DNA of 64,000 nucleotides from an uncultured Phocaeicola sp. (GTDB lineage Bacteria; Bacteroidota; Bacteroidia; Bacteroidales; Bacteroidaceae): the NCBI GenBank assembly GCA_944320605.1, contig CALUIE010000002.1, positions 1 to 64,000 on the forward strand, in the 5' to 3' direction. How positions within the stretch are numbered: the first letter of the stretch is position 1; each line of letters starts with the position of its first letter. Both the position numbers and the translations under genes were made by a program. Shown in pieces: positions 44,347 through 54,527 of this stretch. The notes under the pieces were generated by a model. The model was not told the DNA's origin and did not search any database. It worked only from the letters and a program-made list of their open reading frames with translations.

Positions 44347-45252
44347 TTAGAATAACTTAGAAGGATATTCGCCAGCATCAACCAAAGCCTGAAGTTTTTC
44401 AACAACACTTGGACGATCGGCAGCGTATGTTACTCCGAACCACTTTGATGTAGTATCAAGAACCTTAACGGTAGCTGTTTTTTCATTGATAAGTTTATTC
44501 ACCATCAATGGAATGAAATATTCTGCTTTGAGATTTTCCTTATTTGCATCAAGGAATTCAGTAAAATAGTCTTCTGAATATTTAAAATAATCAGGAGTGA
44601 ATCCCCACATATTCATAGAAACAGGAGTATTGTCATCAAGACCTGTCCAACCGCCTTCCTCGTTCTTGTAGCTTACAACTCCGTCAATACGCATTATTTC
44701 AGTACGCTCAACTACAGTAGTAAGATTTCCTTCTTCATTGGCAGAGCAAACGCCACGAGCAACAGAACCGCTTTCTGACAAAGTGTTACCAATACGGAAT
44801 CCAACCATGCAATAGTCGTTCTTTGAACCTTCTGGAAGTTCTGAAAGGTATTTACCTAAAACAGCAAAGCTGTCTCTTCCATAAAAGTCATCAGCATTGA
44901 TTACCGCAAAAGGTTCATTAATAACATCTTTACCCATCAATACAGCATGATTAGTGCCCCATGGTTTTACACGGCCTTCAGGACATGTATATCCTGCAGG
45001 AAGATTATCCAATGCCTGGAATACAACTTCAACCGGAATATGATTTTCATATTTGCTAAGAACAATCTTACGAAAATCGTCTTCGAAATCTTTGCGGATT
45101 ACAAATACAATTTTTCCAAATCCGCCACGGATAGCATCATAAATAGAATAATCCATGATAGTTTCACCACTTGGTCCTACTCCGTCAAGCTGTTTTAGAC
45201 CACCATAACGACTACCCATACCGGCTGCTAATACAAATAATGTTGGTTTCAT
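44347..45252 (-). CDS. Sugar-phosphate nucleotidyltransferase family protein
   Basis: This 301-residue cytoplasmic protein begins MKPTLFVLAAGMGSRYGGLK, the nucleotide-binding signature of the NTP-transferase family. VINADDFYGRDSF at about 118–130 carries the metal-binding aspartates, and YFIPLMVNKLI follows later. Members link a sugar 1-phosphate (or a related alcohol phosphate) to a nucleotide. The exact sugar cannot be read from the sequence, and this short form lacks the C-terminal left-handed helix of GlmU-type enzymes. It is monocistronic. A TATCTTTG −7 box (minus strand, 45280–45287) sits 27 bp before the start in the divergent gap to tamB. Confidence 0.85.
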   Translation of the reverse strand: MKPTLFVLAAGMGSRYGGLKQLDGVGPSGETIMDYSIYDAIRGGFGKIVFVIRKDFEDDFRKIVLSKYENHIPVEVVFQALDNLPAGYTCPEGRVKPWGTNHAVLMGKDVINEPFAVINADDFYGRDSFAVLGKYLSELPEGSKNDYCMVGFRIGNTLSESGSVARGVCSANEEGNLTTVVERTEIMRIDGVVSYKNEEGGWTGLDDNTPVSMNMWGFTPDYFKYSEDYFTEFLDANKENLKAEYFIPLMVNKLINEKTATVKVLDTTSKWFGVTYAADRPSVVEKLQALVDAGEYPSKLF

Positions 45253-45279
45253 AAGTTTTATTTTTAGTTAGTAACTATG

Positions 45280-45287
45280 CAAAGATA
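45280..45287 (-). promoter_or_regulatory. −7 box of the nucleotidyltransferase gene
   Basis: TATCTTTG on the minus strand fits TAnnTTTG perfectly, 27 bp before the start codon at 45252. The rest of the 128-bp divergent gap to tamB is AT-rich; a weak TATATTCG at 45351–45358 could serve tamB. Confidence 0.5.
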
Positions 45288-45380
45288 AACATTTATTATT
45301 AATCCCATACTTCCTGAACAAATTATATTAATTAATAGTTATTTTTTTAGTATATTCGCAAACACAAAGATACACTTGAC

Positions 45381-48300
45381 ATGAAAAAAGTTTTAAAATG
45401 GGTTGGAATAATAATATCTATTCCATTTGCCCTGTTAATTATAATTTCAATCCTGATATACATTCCGCCGGTGCAGAACTTTGTTGTCAGGAAAGCGACT
45501 TCCATAGCGTCAGAAGCCACAGGGATGAATATAAGTGTAGGTAAAATCACACTATCTTTTCCAATAAATCTGAATATACACAACGTATCCGCTGTAGAAA
45601 ACGGAGACACACTTCTGAGTGCAGGAAGAATACGGCTTAACATACAGATGAGACCTCTTCTGAGAAAACAGATTGAAATAGATGCTTTCGGTTTAAAAGA
45701 TATCAGTCTGAACACCAAGGACATGATTGAGGGAATAGCATTGAAAGGAAACATGGGAGAGTTGTTCCTTGAATCACACGGAGTGGCACTAAGCCCTGAA
45801 ACCGCCATAATAAACGAACTCAGAATAAAGGATACAGACCTAAACATATCTATAGCTGACACTACTGCGACAGACACTACAACAAGTGCTCCACTATACT
45901 GGAAAATAATGTTAAGGAAAGCCGATATTGAAAATGTGGCTGTAAGTATGGAAATGCCTTTGGACAGTATGAATATGGGGATAGACATTAAATCGGCGTT
46001 GCTGGAAGAAGGATTAATAGACTTGCATAAAGAAGCATATTCCCTGAACAAATTGTCTATAAAAAGTTCTGCAGCTCAATATATTGCAGTCAGTCAGGAT
46101 ACCGTTGAAGGATTCGACCCTTCGCATATCTCCATGTCCGGAATAAATATAGAACTGGACTCAGTATATTATTGCGGCAACACCGTAAAAGCGGAAATAA
46201 AAGACATAAGGATGAAAGAAAGTTGCGGAATGGAGATTCTGTCCGCCACCGGAAAGATTGACATGAACGATAACGGAATGAATATCTCCGGATTTGAGCT
46301 GAAAACCACCGACTCATACATAACAATGCGGGCAGGTGCCGGACTTAACCTTTCGCAAGTGGGAAACGACGGGGATATTTCGGCACGTTTGATGGCTGAC
46401 ATAGGGAAAAACGACCTGTTTCGTTTTGTGACAGGACTGCCAGATGATTTGGCCTTGCCGATTTCGCAATTCAAAAAAGATTACCCTTCCGCTCCTCTTC
46501 AGGTCCGTGCGGGAATAGACGGACGGATAAACTCAATACGGGTAACTTCCGTAAGCGCGGAATTGCCTGAACACATAAAACTGTCTGCAGAAGGATATGC
46601 GAACGGTATCATGGACAGTACAGGTTTGAGCGCGCATATAACAATGAAAGCAGAATTTCCGGATATGAGATTCGCACGGTCATTCTTGGGGACAACAGTG
46701 ATTCCATCGGATATGACAATAGACGGAACTGCCGATATGAAAGGCGACAGTATCACAACGAATATCATGCTGAAACAAGCTGATGGAACTATAGAGATGA
46801 AAGGAGGATTTATCCCAAAGGAAGAAGACTACTTTGCCGAAATTGATATCACAGACATGAATATGCATAATTTCATGCCGACGGACTCACTCTTTAGAGT
46901 CAGCGCAACCGCAAAAGCGAAAGGCAAAGGCTTCGATTTTATGTCGCCAAAATGCGAAATAAGTGTGAATGCCGGTGTGTCGAACTTTGAATATGCACAA
47001 TACACGTTTTCTGGAATAAATCTGACCGCCAGACTGCAGAACGGAAAGTTACGGACAAACCTTGACATAAACGACAATATGATGGAAATATCATCTGCTC
47101 TAAGTGCCGGTATTTCCCCGAAAGACATATCGGCAGATATGACGACAGAGATAAAGAGGCTTGATCTTCACGCTTTAGGGATATCGCCAGAACCGCTGAA
47201 AACGGCGGAAACCATCAGTATAGAAGCAAGAAGTGACTTGAATAAAAGACATAACGCAAAAGTGAAGATAGGCAATATCAAGTTGATTACTCCCCAAAAA
47301 ACTTTTGCTACAAAGGACCTTAACTTGGGAGCGAGCATGACTGAGGACTCTCTGCGGAGCTACATCAACTCCGGTGACATGACAATGTTACTCAGGACTA
47401 CCGGAGGAATAGATGTTGTAACAGAAAAGATAACTAAGATAGCCAACCTTGCAGAAAGACAATGGAAAAACAGGAAACTGGATCTTGACAGCATACGGAG
47501 TCTGTTGCCGGAAATATCCTTCAAACTAATGGCAGGCGATGACAATCCGCTCGCAAACACACTTGAAATGAGAGGTTTAGGCTTCAACAAATTGTTTGCG
47601 TCATTCAGTACATCATCCATGGACGGCATAGAAAGCAGGGCATATCTGTACGGACTACATACGGACAGTCTGAAAATTGACTCCATACGCTTCAGTGCCA
47701 CGCAAGACATGGCAGGAATTGGCAAATCGGCGAAGCCAATAATTCTAACAGGAAGACTGAAAGCCGGAAAGACCAAAAGCCAGGAAGCCTTCGGAATAAC
47801 AATAAACGGAGGTATTTATGACGACAATGCAAGCATAATGGCGAAATATGACAACGAAAAAGGAGAGACAGGTGCTCTGATAGGACTGAAAGCGATACTT
47901 AGAGAAAAAGGCATAAGTCTGCATGTCACACCTGAAAATCCGATATTGGTTTACAGAAAATTCAACCTGAACCATGGAAATTATATCTTCTTAGGAGATG
48001 ACGGAAAAATACTTGCGGACATGAGGTTGGCAGACGACAAAGGAACAGGACTGCAAATATATTCAGTTTCGGACTCGACAGTCCTACAGGATATTACAGC
48101 AACAATAAACCGACTCGACATTGGCGAATTCAAACGTATTATTCCATATATGCCACCTGTAGAAGGAGTGATTAATGCGGAGGCACACTACGTACAACAT
48201 GACGAAAACAGATTTATGACCGCTATTGAGACAGGTATAGAGAGACTGGCATACGGTGGTTCAAAACTTGGTGACTGGGGAGTGAGTGGAGTATATCTGC

Positions 48301-50015
48301 CTACAGATGATGGCGGACACCACGTGGATGGTTTCGTAACACACAACGACAATACACTGGCCGAAATAAACGGTAAATATAAAGCAGCCGAAAATGAAAA
48401 CGACAAGGACAACGTGGATGTCAGCATGAACATTCTGCGTTTTCCATTAAAACTGGCAAACGCTTTTGTACCCGAGGAGATAGCATCGCTATCAGGATAT
48501 GCAAACGCAGACGTCAGAATCAATGGCTCCACATCATCGCCTGTCATAAATGGAAGTATGCTGACTGACAGTGTAAACGTATTTGTACCTATGACATCAA
48601 TGAGCCTCAGGTTTGAGAACAAACCTATAACGGTGACAAACAACAAGCTGATGTTCAATAAATACAGTATTTTCTCAAGAGGAAAGAACCCATACGTGAT
48701 AGACGGAAGCATAGACTTTGCCGATATGGCGAACATGCGTATGGACCTGCGTATGACAGCACGGAATTTCGAGGTGTTCAACTCCAGAAAAAACAGGACA
48801 TCAATGGTTTATGGGAAGATGTATATTGACCTTGACACATCAATAAAAGGAACTCCTGAAGCCATATCGGTAAAGGGTAACGCAAATATATTGGGAAGCA
48901 GTGACTTTACTTACATTTTACGTGAGTCGCCGCTGACAGTAGAGGACAGATTAGCGGAAACAGTGACATTCGTCAACTTTGCCGATACCGCAGCAGCACG
49001 CAGAAAACCGTTACAGGAAATGCGGCCGGGCGGTATAGACATGCTGATTAACCTACATATAGATCAGGCTGTGCAATGCAGGGTGGATATAAACGAAAGC
49101 GGTTCGAACTATATGCAGGTGGAAGGTGGAGGAGACCTGGCATTCCAATATACTCCAGACGGCAACATGCTATTGAATGGACGATACCAACTGATGAGCG
49201 GTGAAATGAAATATGAAATGCCTGTCATACCGCTCAAGACATTCCGCATCCGTGAGGGAAGTTATATAGAATGGACAGGAAACGTAATGGACCCCAAACT
49301 TAATATTCAGGCATACGAGAGAACAAGGGCTTCCGTGACACAAGAAGGTCAGACGGCAAGAATGGTAAGTTTCGATGTAGGTGTTAGTATAACCAACAGA
49401 TTGAGTGACTTAGGATTCGCATTCACAATTGACGCGCCGGAAGACGGTTCCATGCAGAATGAACTGGCAGCTATGTCGGCCTCGCAAAAGAACAAATCCG
49501 CTGTAACGATGTTGGTTACAGGAATGTATATTTCAGACAGTTCGACAGCCAAACTGGATGCCAACAGTGCTCTTAACTCATATTTGCAGGGACAGATAAA
49601 CAGCATAGCGGGAAACGCACTTAAAACAATAGATCTGAGTCTTGGGATGGAGACAACAAATGCCACGGAAACAGGCGACCAGCGGACTGATTATAATTTT
49701 CAGTTTGCCAAACGATTTTGGAACAACCGTGTGAGGGTAGTGATAGGCGGAAAGATATCTACCGGGAACGCGGCCGTTAGAGACGAATCCTTTATTGACA
49801 ATATATCATTGGAATACAGGTTGGACAACAGTGGTACAAGATACGTTAAACTATTCCACGACAAAAAGTACGCCAACGTGCTGGAAGGAGAAGTGACAGA
49901 AACAGGAGCAGGTATAGTTCTGAAAAAGAAAGTCGCAAAAATCAGAGATCTGTTCATATTCAAAAGGAAGAAAAAAGATAAGAATAAAGAACCGGAATCC
50001 GGCGAAGCTAATTAA
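45381..50015 (+). CDS. tamB: TamB-type inter-membrane transport/assembly protein
   Basis: This 1544-residue protein has an N-terminal inner-membrane anchor (about 7–29, GIIISIPFALLIIISILIYI), then an AsmA-like start (VRKATSIASEATGMNISVGK). A very long β-helical periplasmic body follows, ending in the DUF490/TamB C-terminal domain (about 1150–1500; GNANILGSSDFTYILRESPL, GRYQLMSGEMKYEMPVIPLK, LSDLGFAFTIDAPEDGSMQN). TamB bridges the inner and outer membranes and is now thought to move lipids or help outer-membrane proteins fold. It is followed after 67 bp by a lipidated BamA/TamA-like protein, the Bacteroidota arrangement of TamB with TamL. Length and order are as expected. Confidence 0.93.
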   Translation: MKKVLKWVGIIISIPFALLIIISILIYIPPVQNFVVRKATSIASEATGMNISVGKITLSFPINLNIHNVSAVENGDTLLSAGRIRLNIQMRPLLRKQIEIDAFGLKDISLNTKDMIEGIALKGNMGELFLESHGVALSPETAIINELRIKDTDLNISIADTTATDTTTSAPLYWKIMLRKADIENVAVSMEMPLDSMNMGIDIKSALLEEGLIDLHKEAYSLNKLSIKSSAAQYIAVSQDTVEGFDPSHISMSGINIELDSVYYCGNTVKAEIKDIRMKESCGMEILSATGKIDMNDNGMNISGFELKTTDSYITMRAGAGLNLSQVGNDGDISARLMADIGKNDLFRFVTGLPDDLALPISQFKKDYPSAPLQVRAGIDGRINSIRVTSVSAELPEHIKLSAEGYANGIMDSTGLSAHITMKAEFPDMRFARSFLGTTVIPSDMTIDGTADMKGDSITTNIMLKQADGTIEMKGGFIPKEEDYFAEIDITDMNMHNFMPTDSLFRVSATAKAKGKGFDFMSPKCEISVNAGVSNFEYAQYTFSGINLTARLQNGKLRTNLDINDNMMEISSALSAGISPKDISADMTTEIKRLDLHALGISPEPLKTAETISIEARSDLNKRHNAKVKIGNIKLITPQKTFATKDLNLGASMTEDSLRSYINSGDMTMLLRTTGGIDVVTEKITKIANLAERQWKNRKLDLDSIRSLLPEISFKLMAGDDNPLANTLEMRGLGFNKLFASFSTSSMDGIESRAYLYGLHTDSLKIDSIRFSATQDMAGIGKSAKPIILTGRLKAGKTKSQEAFGITINGGIYDDNASIMAKYDNEKGETGALIGLKAILREKGISLHVTPENPILVYRKFNLNHGNYIFLGDDGKILADMRLADDKGTGLQIYSVSDSTVLQDITATINRLDIGEFKRIIPYMPPVEGVINAEAHYVQHDENRFMTAIETGIERLAYGGSKLGDWGVSGVYLPTDDGGHHVDGFVTHNDNTLAEINGKYKAAENENDKDNVDVSMNILRFPLKLANAFVPEEIASLSGYANADVRINGSTSSPVINGSMLTDSVNVFVPMTSMSLRFENKPITVTNNKLMFNKYSIFSRGKNPYVIDGSIDFADMANMRMDLRMTARNFEVFNSRKNRTSMVYGKMYIDLDTSIKGTPEAISVKGNANILGSSDFTYILRESPLTVEDRLAETVTFVNFADTAAARRKPLQEMRPGGIDMLINLHIDQAVQCRVDINESGSNYMQVEGGGDLAFQYTPDGNMLLNGRYQLMSGEMKYEMPVIPLKTFRIREGSYIEWTGNVMDPKLNIQAYERTRASVTQEGQTARMVSFDVGVSITNRLSDLGFAFTIDAPEDGSMQNELAAMSASQKNKSAVTMLVTGMYISDSSTAKLDANSALNSYLQGQINSIAGNALKTIDLSLGMETTNATETGDQRTDYNFQFAKRFWNNRVRVVIGGKISTGNAAVRDESFIDNISLEYRLDNSGTRYVKLFHDKKYANVLEGEVTETGAGIVLKKKVAKIRDLFIFKRKKKDKNKEPESGEAN

Positions 50016-50082
50016 AAACCGAACCAACGGTCAACGAAATTAATTAAGAATCCAAGGATTTAAAAAACTCATAAACTGATAA

Positions 50083-52395
50083 ATGAATAAAATAAAAATT
50101 ATACTGATTGCCGGTATCATTCTTTCAGGATGTTCCACAACAAAGAACCTTCCTGAAGGTGATATATTATATACAGGTATCAAGAAAATCAGTATTGAAA
50201 ATAAAGACATCTCAGAACATGGACAGAAAACAATTGACGAGGTAACTGCCGCAGTTAGTGTCGCTCCGAACAATTCTGTCTTGGGAAGCGCGAAACATCG
50301 TTTCCCTTTTCCTTTCGGTCTATGGATATACAACAATTTTCAGAAATACGAAAAAGGATTGGGTAAATGGATTTTCCGCAAATTGGCAGCCAAACCTGTC
50401 ACCATAGCGTCCGTCAATCCGGATACACGTACCAAGATAGCATCGAATTTGCTGAGGGACTATGGATATTTCAATGGAAACGTTACATACACTACAGACA
50501 GTACAAAAAATCCACGCGCGATGAAATTAAGTTATAATATCAATATGGGCCGACCATATCTGATAGATACTGTGACATACGAAGGCTTTCCTGAACGTGC
50601 GGACAATATCATCAGAAAACATTTTGATGAAAGGCTTATACACAGCAATGATAACTTCGACGTTACGGTTCTGAACAGCGAAAAAGAAAGACTGGTAAAC
50701 CTGTTCAAGGACAACGGTTATTATTTCTTCCGTGGTGAATACATCTCCTTTCTTGCTGATACACTCGCGCGACCGGGATACGTATGTCTGAAAATCGTAC
50801 CGGGAAGTAATATTCCCAAAGAAGCCAAGACACAATACGTTATAGGCAAAACCGAGATACGCCTGATAGGACACAATGGAGAACAACCTACAGACTCAAT
50901 ATGCGCGCGTGATTTCACTGTACATTATTTCGGGGAAAAGCCGGAATTGAAGTACGGAGTGTTGAGGAAAAGATTTCTCTACCGTAGCGGTGAAAAGTAC
51001 TCTCTCACAAGACAAAACTACACGCAAGAAGCATTGGCTAGACTTGGTGTTTTCAAATTCAATGAATTTCAATATACCCCACGAAGAGGTTCGGATACAT
51101 TAGATATAAAAGTCAATTCTATGTTCGACTTACCTTACGATAGTGAATTGGAATTCAACCTGACAACAAAGGATACAAAACAGACAGGTCCCGGAGCGAA
51201 ATTCAATCTTTCAAGAAAGAACTTCATGCGTATGGGGGCGTCACTGAACTTAGAATTAAAAGGATCATACGAATGGCAAACCAGTTCCACTGTTGACGGC
51301 CGTAGTTCGGTGATGAACTCGTACGAGCTTGGAGCGGCTCTTTCATTAGAGTTTCCACGTATAATATTACCATGGCTTAAAAACAGAATTGACCCATTCC
51401 GCTTCCCGTCAAATACTAACTTCAAATTGTATGCCGAACAGATTAACCGCGCGAGATATTTTAAAATGCTATCATTCGGTGGAACAGTATCATACAGTTT
51501 CCAGCCGAAAAGGAGTATGAAGCACTCAGTTACTCCGATAAACTTAGCTTTTAATACGCTACAGAACAGAACAGAGGAATTCAATCAGATAGCATCACAG
51601 AACCCTATGTTGTTCTATAGTTTGAACGACCAATTCATTCCTTCACAGTCATATACAGTTACTTTCGACAATTCTTTCCGTAAACGTAAGAACCGGGTAT
51701 GGTGGGAAAACTCGATTACAAGTGCAGGTAATATCACTTCATTAGTTTATGCGGCTTTTGGACAAAAATTTTCAGAAAAAGATAAGAAACTGCTTGGTAC
51801 CCCATTCGCACAATTTCTAAAGTACTCATCAGAAATCAGGAATACTGTATGGTTCAACGATATGCATCAGTTGGCTTTCAGAGCCATGGGAGGAATAATA
51901 TGGGCATACGGAAATAAAACCATTGCTCCTTATACTGAACAATTCTATGTGGGAGGAGCCAACAGCATACGTGCCTTCACAATACGTTCCATAGGTCCGG
52001 GACGCTATCAGCCATCAGCCGACAACACATATTCATACGTTGATCAGACAGGAGATATAAAACTTGAGGCAAACATGGAGTATCGTTTCAGAATATTGTC
52101 TAAATTTGCAGGCGGAAACCTGAACGGTGCGGTTTTTCTGGACGCCGGTAACGTATGGCTACTCAGAGAAGACCCGGCACGCCCTGACGCACAATTCACA
52201 TTCAACCGTTTTTTTGACAGTATAGCTCTTGGTACCGGAGCTGGAATACGTTATGACTTGGAATTCCTTGTTTTACGCTTGGACTTAGGCATAGCACTTC
52301 ATGTGCCATACGATACCGAGAAGAAAGGCTATTACAATATACCACGCTTTAAAGACGGATTGGGAGTGCATTTTGCAATAGGATATCCGTTCTGA
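50083..52395 (+). CDS. tamL: Lipidated Omp85/TamA-like outer-membrane protein (TamL)
   Basis: This 770-residue protein has a lipoprotein signal with lipobox LSGC (C17), then POTRA-like repeats (about 30–370; ASNLLRDYGYFNGNVTY, NLFKDNGYYFFRGEY, ALARLGVFKFNEFQY) and a 16-strand Omp85 barrel (about 385–770). The barrel contains YVGGANSIRAFTIRSIGPG (the conserved barrel loop region) and ends GLGVHFAIGYPF with a terminal aromatic. TamL replaces TamA in Bacteroidota and carries a lipid anchor that TamA lacks. It is directly downstream of tamB, so the two probably form the complex. Confidence 0.9.
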   Translation: MNKIKIILIAGIILSGCSTTKNLPEGDILYTGIKKISIENKDISEHGQKTIDEVTAAVSVAPNNSVLGSAKHRFPFPFGLWIYNNFQKYEKGLGKWIFRKLAAKPVTIASVNPDTRTKIASNLLRDYGYFNGNVTYTTDSTKNPRAMKLSYNINMGRPYLIDTVTYEGFPERADNIIRKHFDERLIHSNDNFDVTVLNSEKERLVNLFKDNGYYFFRGEYISFLADTLARPGYVCLKIVPGSNIPKEAKTQYVIGKTEIRLIGHNGEQPTDSICARDFTVHYFGEKPELKYGVLRKRFLYRSGEKYSLTRQNYTQEALARLGVFKFNEFQYTPRRGSDTLDIKVNSMFDLPYDSELEFNLTTKDTKQTGPGAKFNLSRKNFMRMGASLNLELKGSYEWQTSSTVDGRSSVMNSYELGAALSLEFPRIILPWLKNRIDPFRFPSNTNFKLYAEQINRARYFKMLSFGGTVSYSFQPKRSMKHSVTPINLAFNTLQNRTEEFNQIASQNPMLFYSLNDQFIPSQSYTVTFDNSFRKRKNRVWWENSITSAGNITSLVYAAFGQKFSEKDKKLLGTPFAQFLKYSSEIRNTVWFNDMHQLAFRAMGGIIWAYGNKTIAPYTEQFYVGGANSIRAFTIRSIGPGRYQPSADNTYSYVDQTGDIKLEANMEYRFRILSKFAGGNLNGAVFLDAGNVWLLREDPARPDAQFTFNRFFDSIALGTGAGIRYDLEFLVLRLDLGIALHVPYDTEKKGYYNIPRFKDGLGVHFAIGYPF

Positions 52396-52429
52396 TTAGA
52401 AAAAAGTTAAAAAAGTATTTTATATAACC

Positions 52430-53272
52430 ATGCAAAGAATTATCATCATTTTAATAACAGTCATTTGTATAACGGCATGTACCGGAACTGGCAAATCAGA
52501 AAAAAAGATAAATATGGAAAATGTAAAAGAAACATTAGTGTGCCTGGAAACTACAATGGGTAACATCACAGTGAAACTGTATGACGAAACTCCCAAACAT
52601 AAAGAGAACTTTATAAAGTTAGTTAAAGAAGGGGCCTACGACAGTACTCTGTTTCATCGTGTCATAAAGAACTTCATGATTCAAGCTGGCGACCCGCTCA
52701 GTAAAAACGCTACTGACACTACGGTATTGGGAAGCGGCGACGTAGGTTACACTATTCCGGCAGAGTTCAACAAGAACCTCTTCCACAAGAAAGGAGCTCT
52801 TGCTGCTGCACGTCAAGGTGATGAAGTGAACCCTGAAAAGGAATCTTCCGGCTGTCAGTTCTATATCGTAACAGGAAGAAAGTTCAGCGAGGCACAAATG
52901 ATTAATATGGAAAATCAGTTGAATGATGCCCTCTTGGAAGAAGTTTTCAACAACCTCGCGCGAAAGCACATGAAAGAGATATACAAAATGCGCAAGGCCG
53001 GAGACACAGAAGGATTGCTGGAACTTCAGGATTCACTCGAGTCGCAGGCACGCAATATAGTAGAAAAAGAGCCTGCACTGAAATACACTAAGGAACAAAA
53101 GCAGGCATATACTACAATAGGCGGCGCACCTCACTTGGACGGAGCATATACAGTATTCGGCGAAGTAATAGAGGGTATGGATGTAGTAGAAAAGATTGAA
53201 CAGGTTGGAACAAACCGTGCAGACCGTCCTAAGGTTGATATTCGTATTATTAAGGCGACAGTAATTAATTAA
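52430..53272 (+). CDS. Cyclophilin-type peptidyl-prolyl isomerase lipoprotein
   Basis: This 280-residue lipoprotein (lipobox ITAC, C17) has a cyclophilin fold: TTMGNITVKLYDETPKHKENF, DSTLFHRVIKNFMIQAGDP (catalytic Arg in FHRVI), GALAAARQ, SSGCQFYIVTG and AYTVFGEVIEGMDVVEKI. Relative to a minimal bacterial cyclophilin there is a helical insertion of about 60 residues (about 160–222, EEVFNNLARKHMKEIYKMRK), common in Bacteroidota members. It would help fold exported proteins in the periplasm. It lies 34 bp after tamL and 4 bp before the M16 peptidase gene, within the same + strand run. Confidence 0.93.
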   Translation: MQRIIIILITVICITACTGTGKSEKKINMENVKETLVCLETTMGNITVKLYDETPKHKENFIKLVKEGAYDSTLFHRVIKNFMIQAGDPLSKNATDTTVLGSGDVGYTIPAEFNKNLFHKKGALAAARQGDEVNPEKESSGCQFYIVTGRKFSEAQMINMENQLNDALLEEVFNNLARKHMKEIYKMRKAGDTEGLLELQDSLESQARNIVEKEPALKYTKEQKQAYTTIGGAPHLDGAYTVFGEVIEGMDVVEKIEQVGTNRADRPKVDIRIIKATVIN

Positions 53273-53276
53273 AGGC

Positions 53277-54527
53277 ATGATAAGTGTAAATCGTCATATC
53301 CTGAAAAATGGGCTACGCATAGTACACAGTGAAGATACAACTACCCAAATGGTGGCTCTTAATGTATTGTACGATGTAGGAGCAAGAGATGAACACCCTG
53401 AGCACACCGGTTTTGCACATTTATTTGAGCATCTGATGTTTGGGGGCTCAATTAACATACCTGATTACGACACTCCTGTACAAAATGCGGGTGGTGAAAA
53501 CAATGCGTGGACTAATAACGACATAACAAACTATTATATCACTCTACCATATAATAACGCGGAAATAGGTTTCTGGTTGGAAAGCGACAGAATGTTGTCT
53601 CTCGACTTCAATGAAAAAAGCCTCGAGGTACAGAAAAACGTTGTGACAGAAGAATTCAAACAAAGAAACCTTAACCAGCCATACGGCGATGTGTCGCATA
53701 TTCTGAGAGATATGGCATACAAAACTCATCCATACCGTTGGCCGACTATAGGAAAAGAAATAAGCCATATAGCGAATGCGACATTAGATGAAGTTAAAGA
53801 CTTTTTCTACAGATTTTATGCTCCTAATAATGCTATTTTGGCTGTAAGTGGAAACATTTCGTTTGAAGAGACAATACGTCTCGCCGAGAAATGGTTTGGA
53901 GATATACCGGCAAGGAATATAATTCCAAGACATATTCCGCAAGAAGAACTTCAAACAGAGGAACGCCGCATGACTGTATTCCGTGACGTACCTGTCGATA
54001 CACTCTACATGGCTTTTCATATATGCGGACGCAGGGATAAAAGTTATCACACGTTCGATATCATATCTGACATTTTGTGCAACGGACGTTCTTCACGTCT
54101 CATACAAAGATTGGTAATCGAGAAAAAAATATTCAGTTCCGTTGACGCATATATCTCAGGAAGTATGGACAGCGGGCTTTTTCACATTACAGGAAAACCT
54201 TACGAAGGAATAAGTCTGGAAGAAGCAGAAAAAGCCGTATGGACGGAATTGGAAAAATTAAAACAGTATCCGGTAGAAGATACAGAACTTGAGAAAGTGA
54301 AAAACAGATACGAAAGTGAACAGATTTTCAGCAACATAAACTATCTGAACGTAGCCACAAACTTAGCGTTCTTTGAACTGGTAAGCAAAGCGGAAGATAT
54401 AAATGAAGAAGTAAACAAATATCGTTCCGTATCATCAGAACAGATAGCGGATGCCGCAAAAATATGCTTCGTACCAACAAACAGTAACATTCTATACTAC
54501 AAAAAAATATCTGACGAAACAGAATGA
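53277..54527 (+). CDS. M16-family zinc peptidase
   Basis: This 416-residue protein has the inverted zinc motif HLFEH (H48, E51, H52) in HTGFAHLFEHLMFGG. The distal glutamate comes from NVVTEEFKQRN, and the R/Y pair region ILCNGRSSRLIQRL appears in the C-terminal half. It has the half-length, two-domain size of processing-peptidase-type M16 proteins. No signal peptide is seen, so it probably acts in the cytoplasm. The stop overlaps the MATE gene start by 4 bp (ATGA), indicating translational coupling. Its natural substrate is unknown. Confidence 0.92.
   Translation: MISVNRHILKNGLRIVHSEDTTTQMVALNVLYDVGARDEHPEHTGFAHLFEHLMFGGSINIPDYDTPVQNAGGENNAWTNNDITNYYITLPYNNAEIGFWLESDRMLSLDFNEKSLEVQKNVVTEEFKQRNLNQPYGDVSHILRDMAYKTHPYRWPTIGKEISHIANATLDEVKDFFYRFYAPNNAILAVSGNISFEETIRLAEKWFGDIPARNIIPRHIPQEELQTEERRMTVFRDVPVDTLYMAFHICGRRDKSYHTFDIISDILCNGRSSRLIQRLVIEKKIFSSVDAYISGSMDSGLFHITGKPYEGISLEEAEKAVWTELEKLKQYPVEDTELEKVKNRYESEQIFSNINYLNVATNLAFFELVSKAEDINEEVNKYRSVSSEQIADAAKICFVPTNSNILYYKKISDETE

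Noticed and set aside
45351..45358. Firm tamB promoter at TATATTCG
   Set aside because: It has a mismatch in the TTTG half and no supporting −33 element; kept only as a remark.
45347..46051. 234-codon minus-strand frame inside tamB
   Set aside because: It is antisense to the clear TamB N-terminal region, with low-complexity hydrophobic sequence and no domain.
48188..48781. 197-codon minus-strand frame inside tamB
   Set aside because: It is antisense shadow of the TamB β-helix; no start context or motif.
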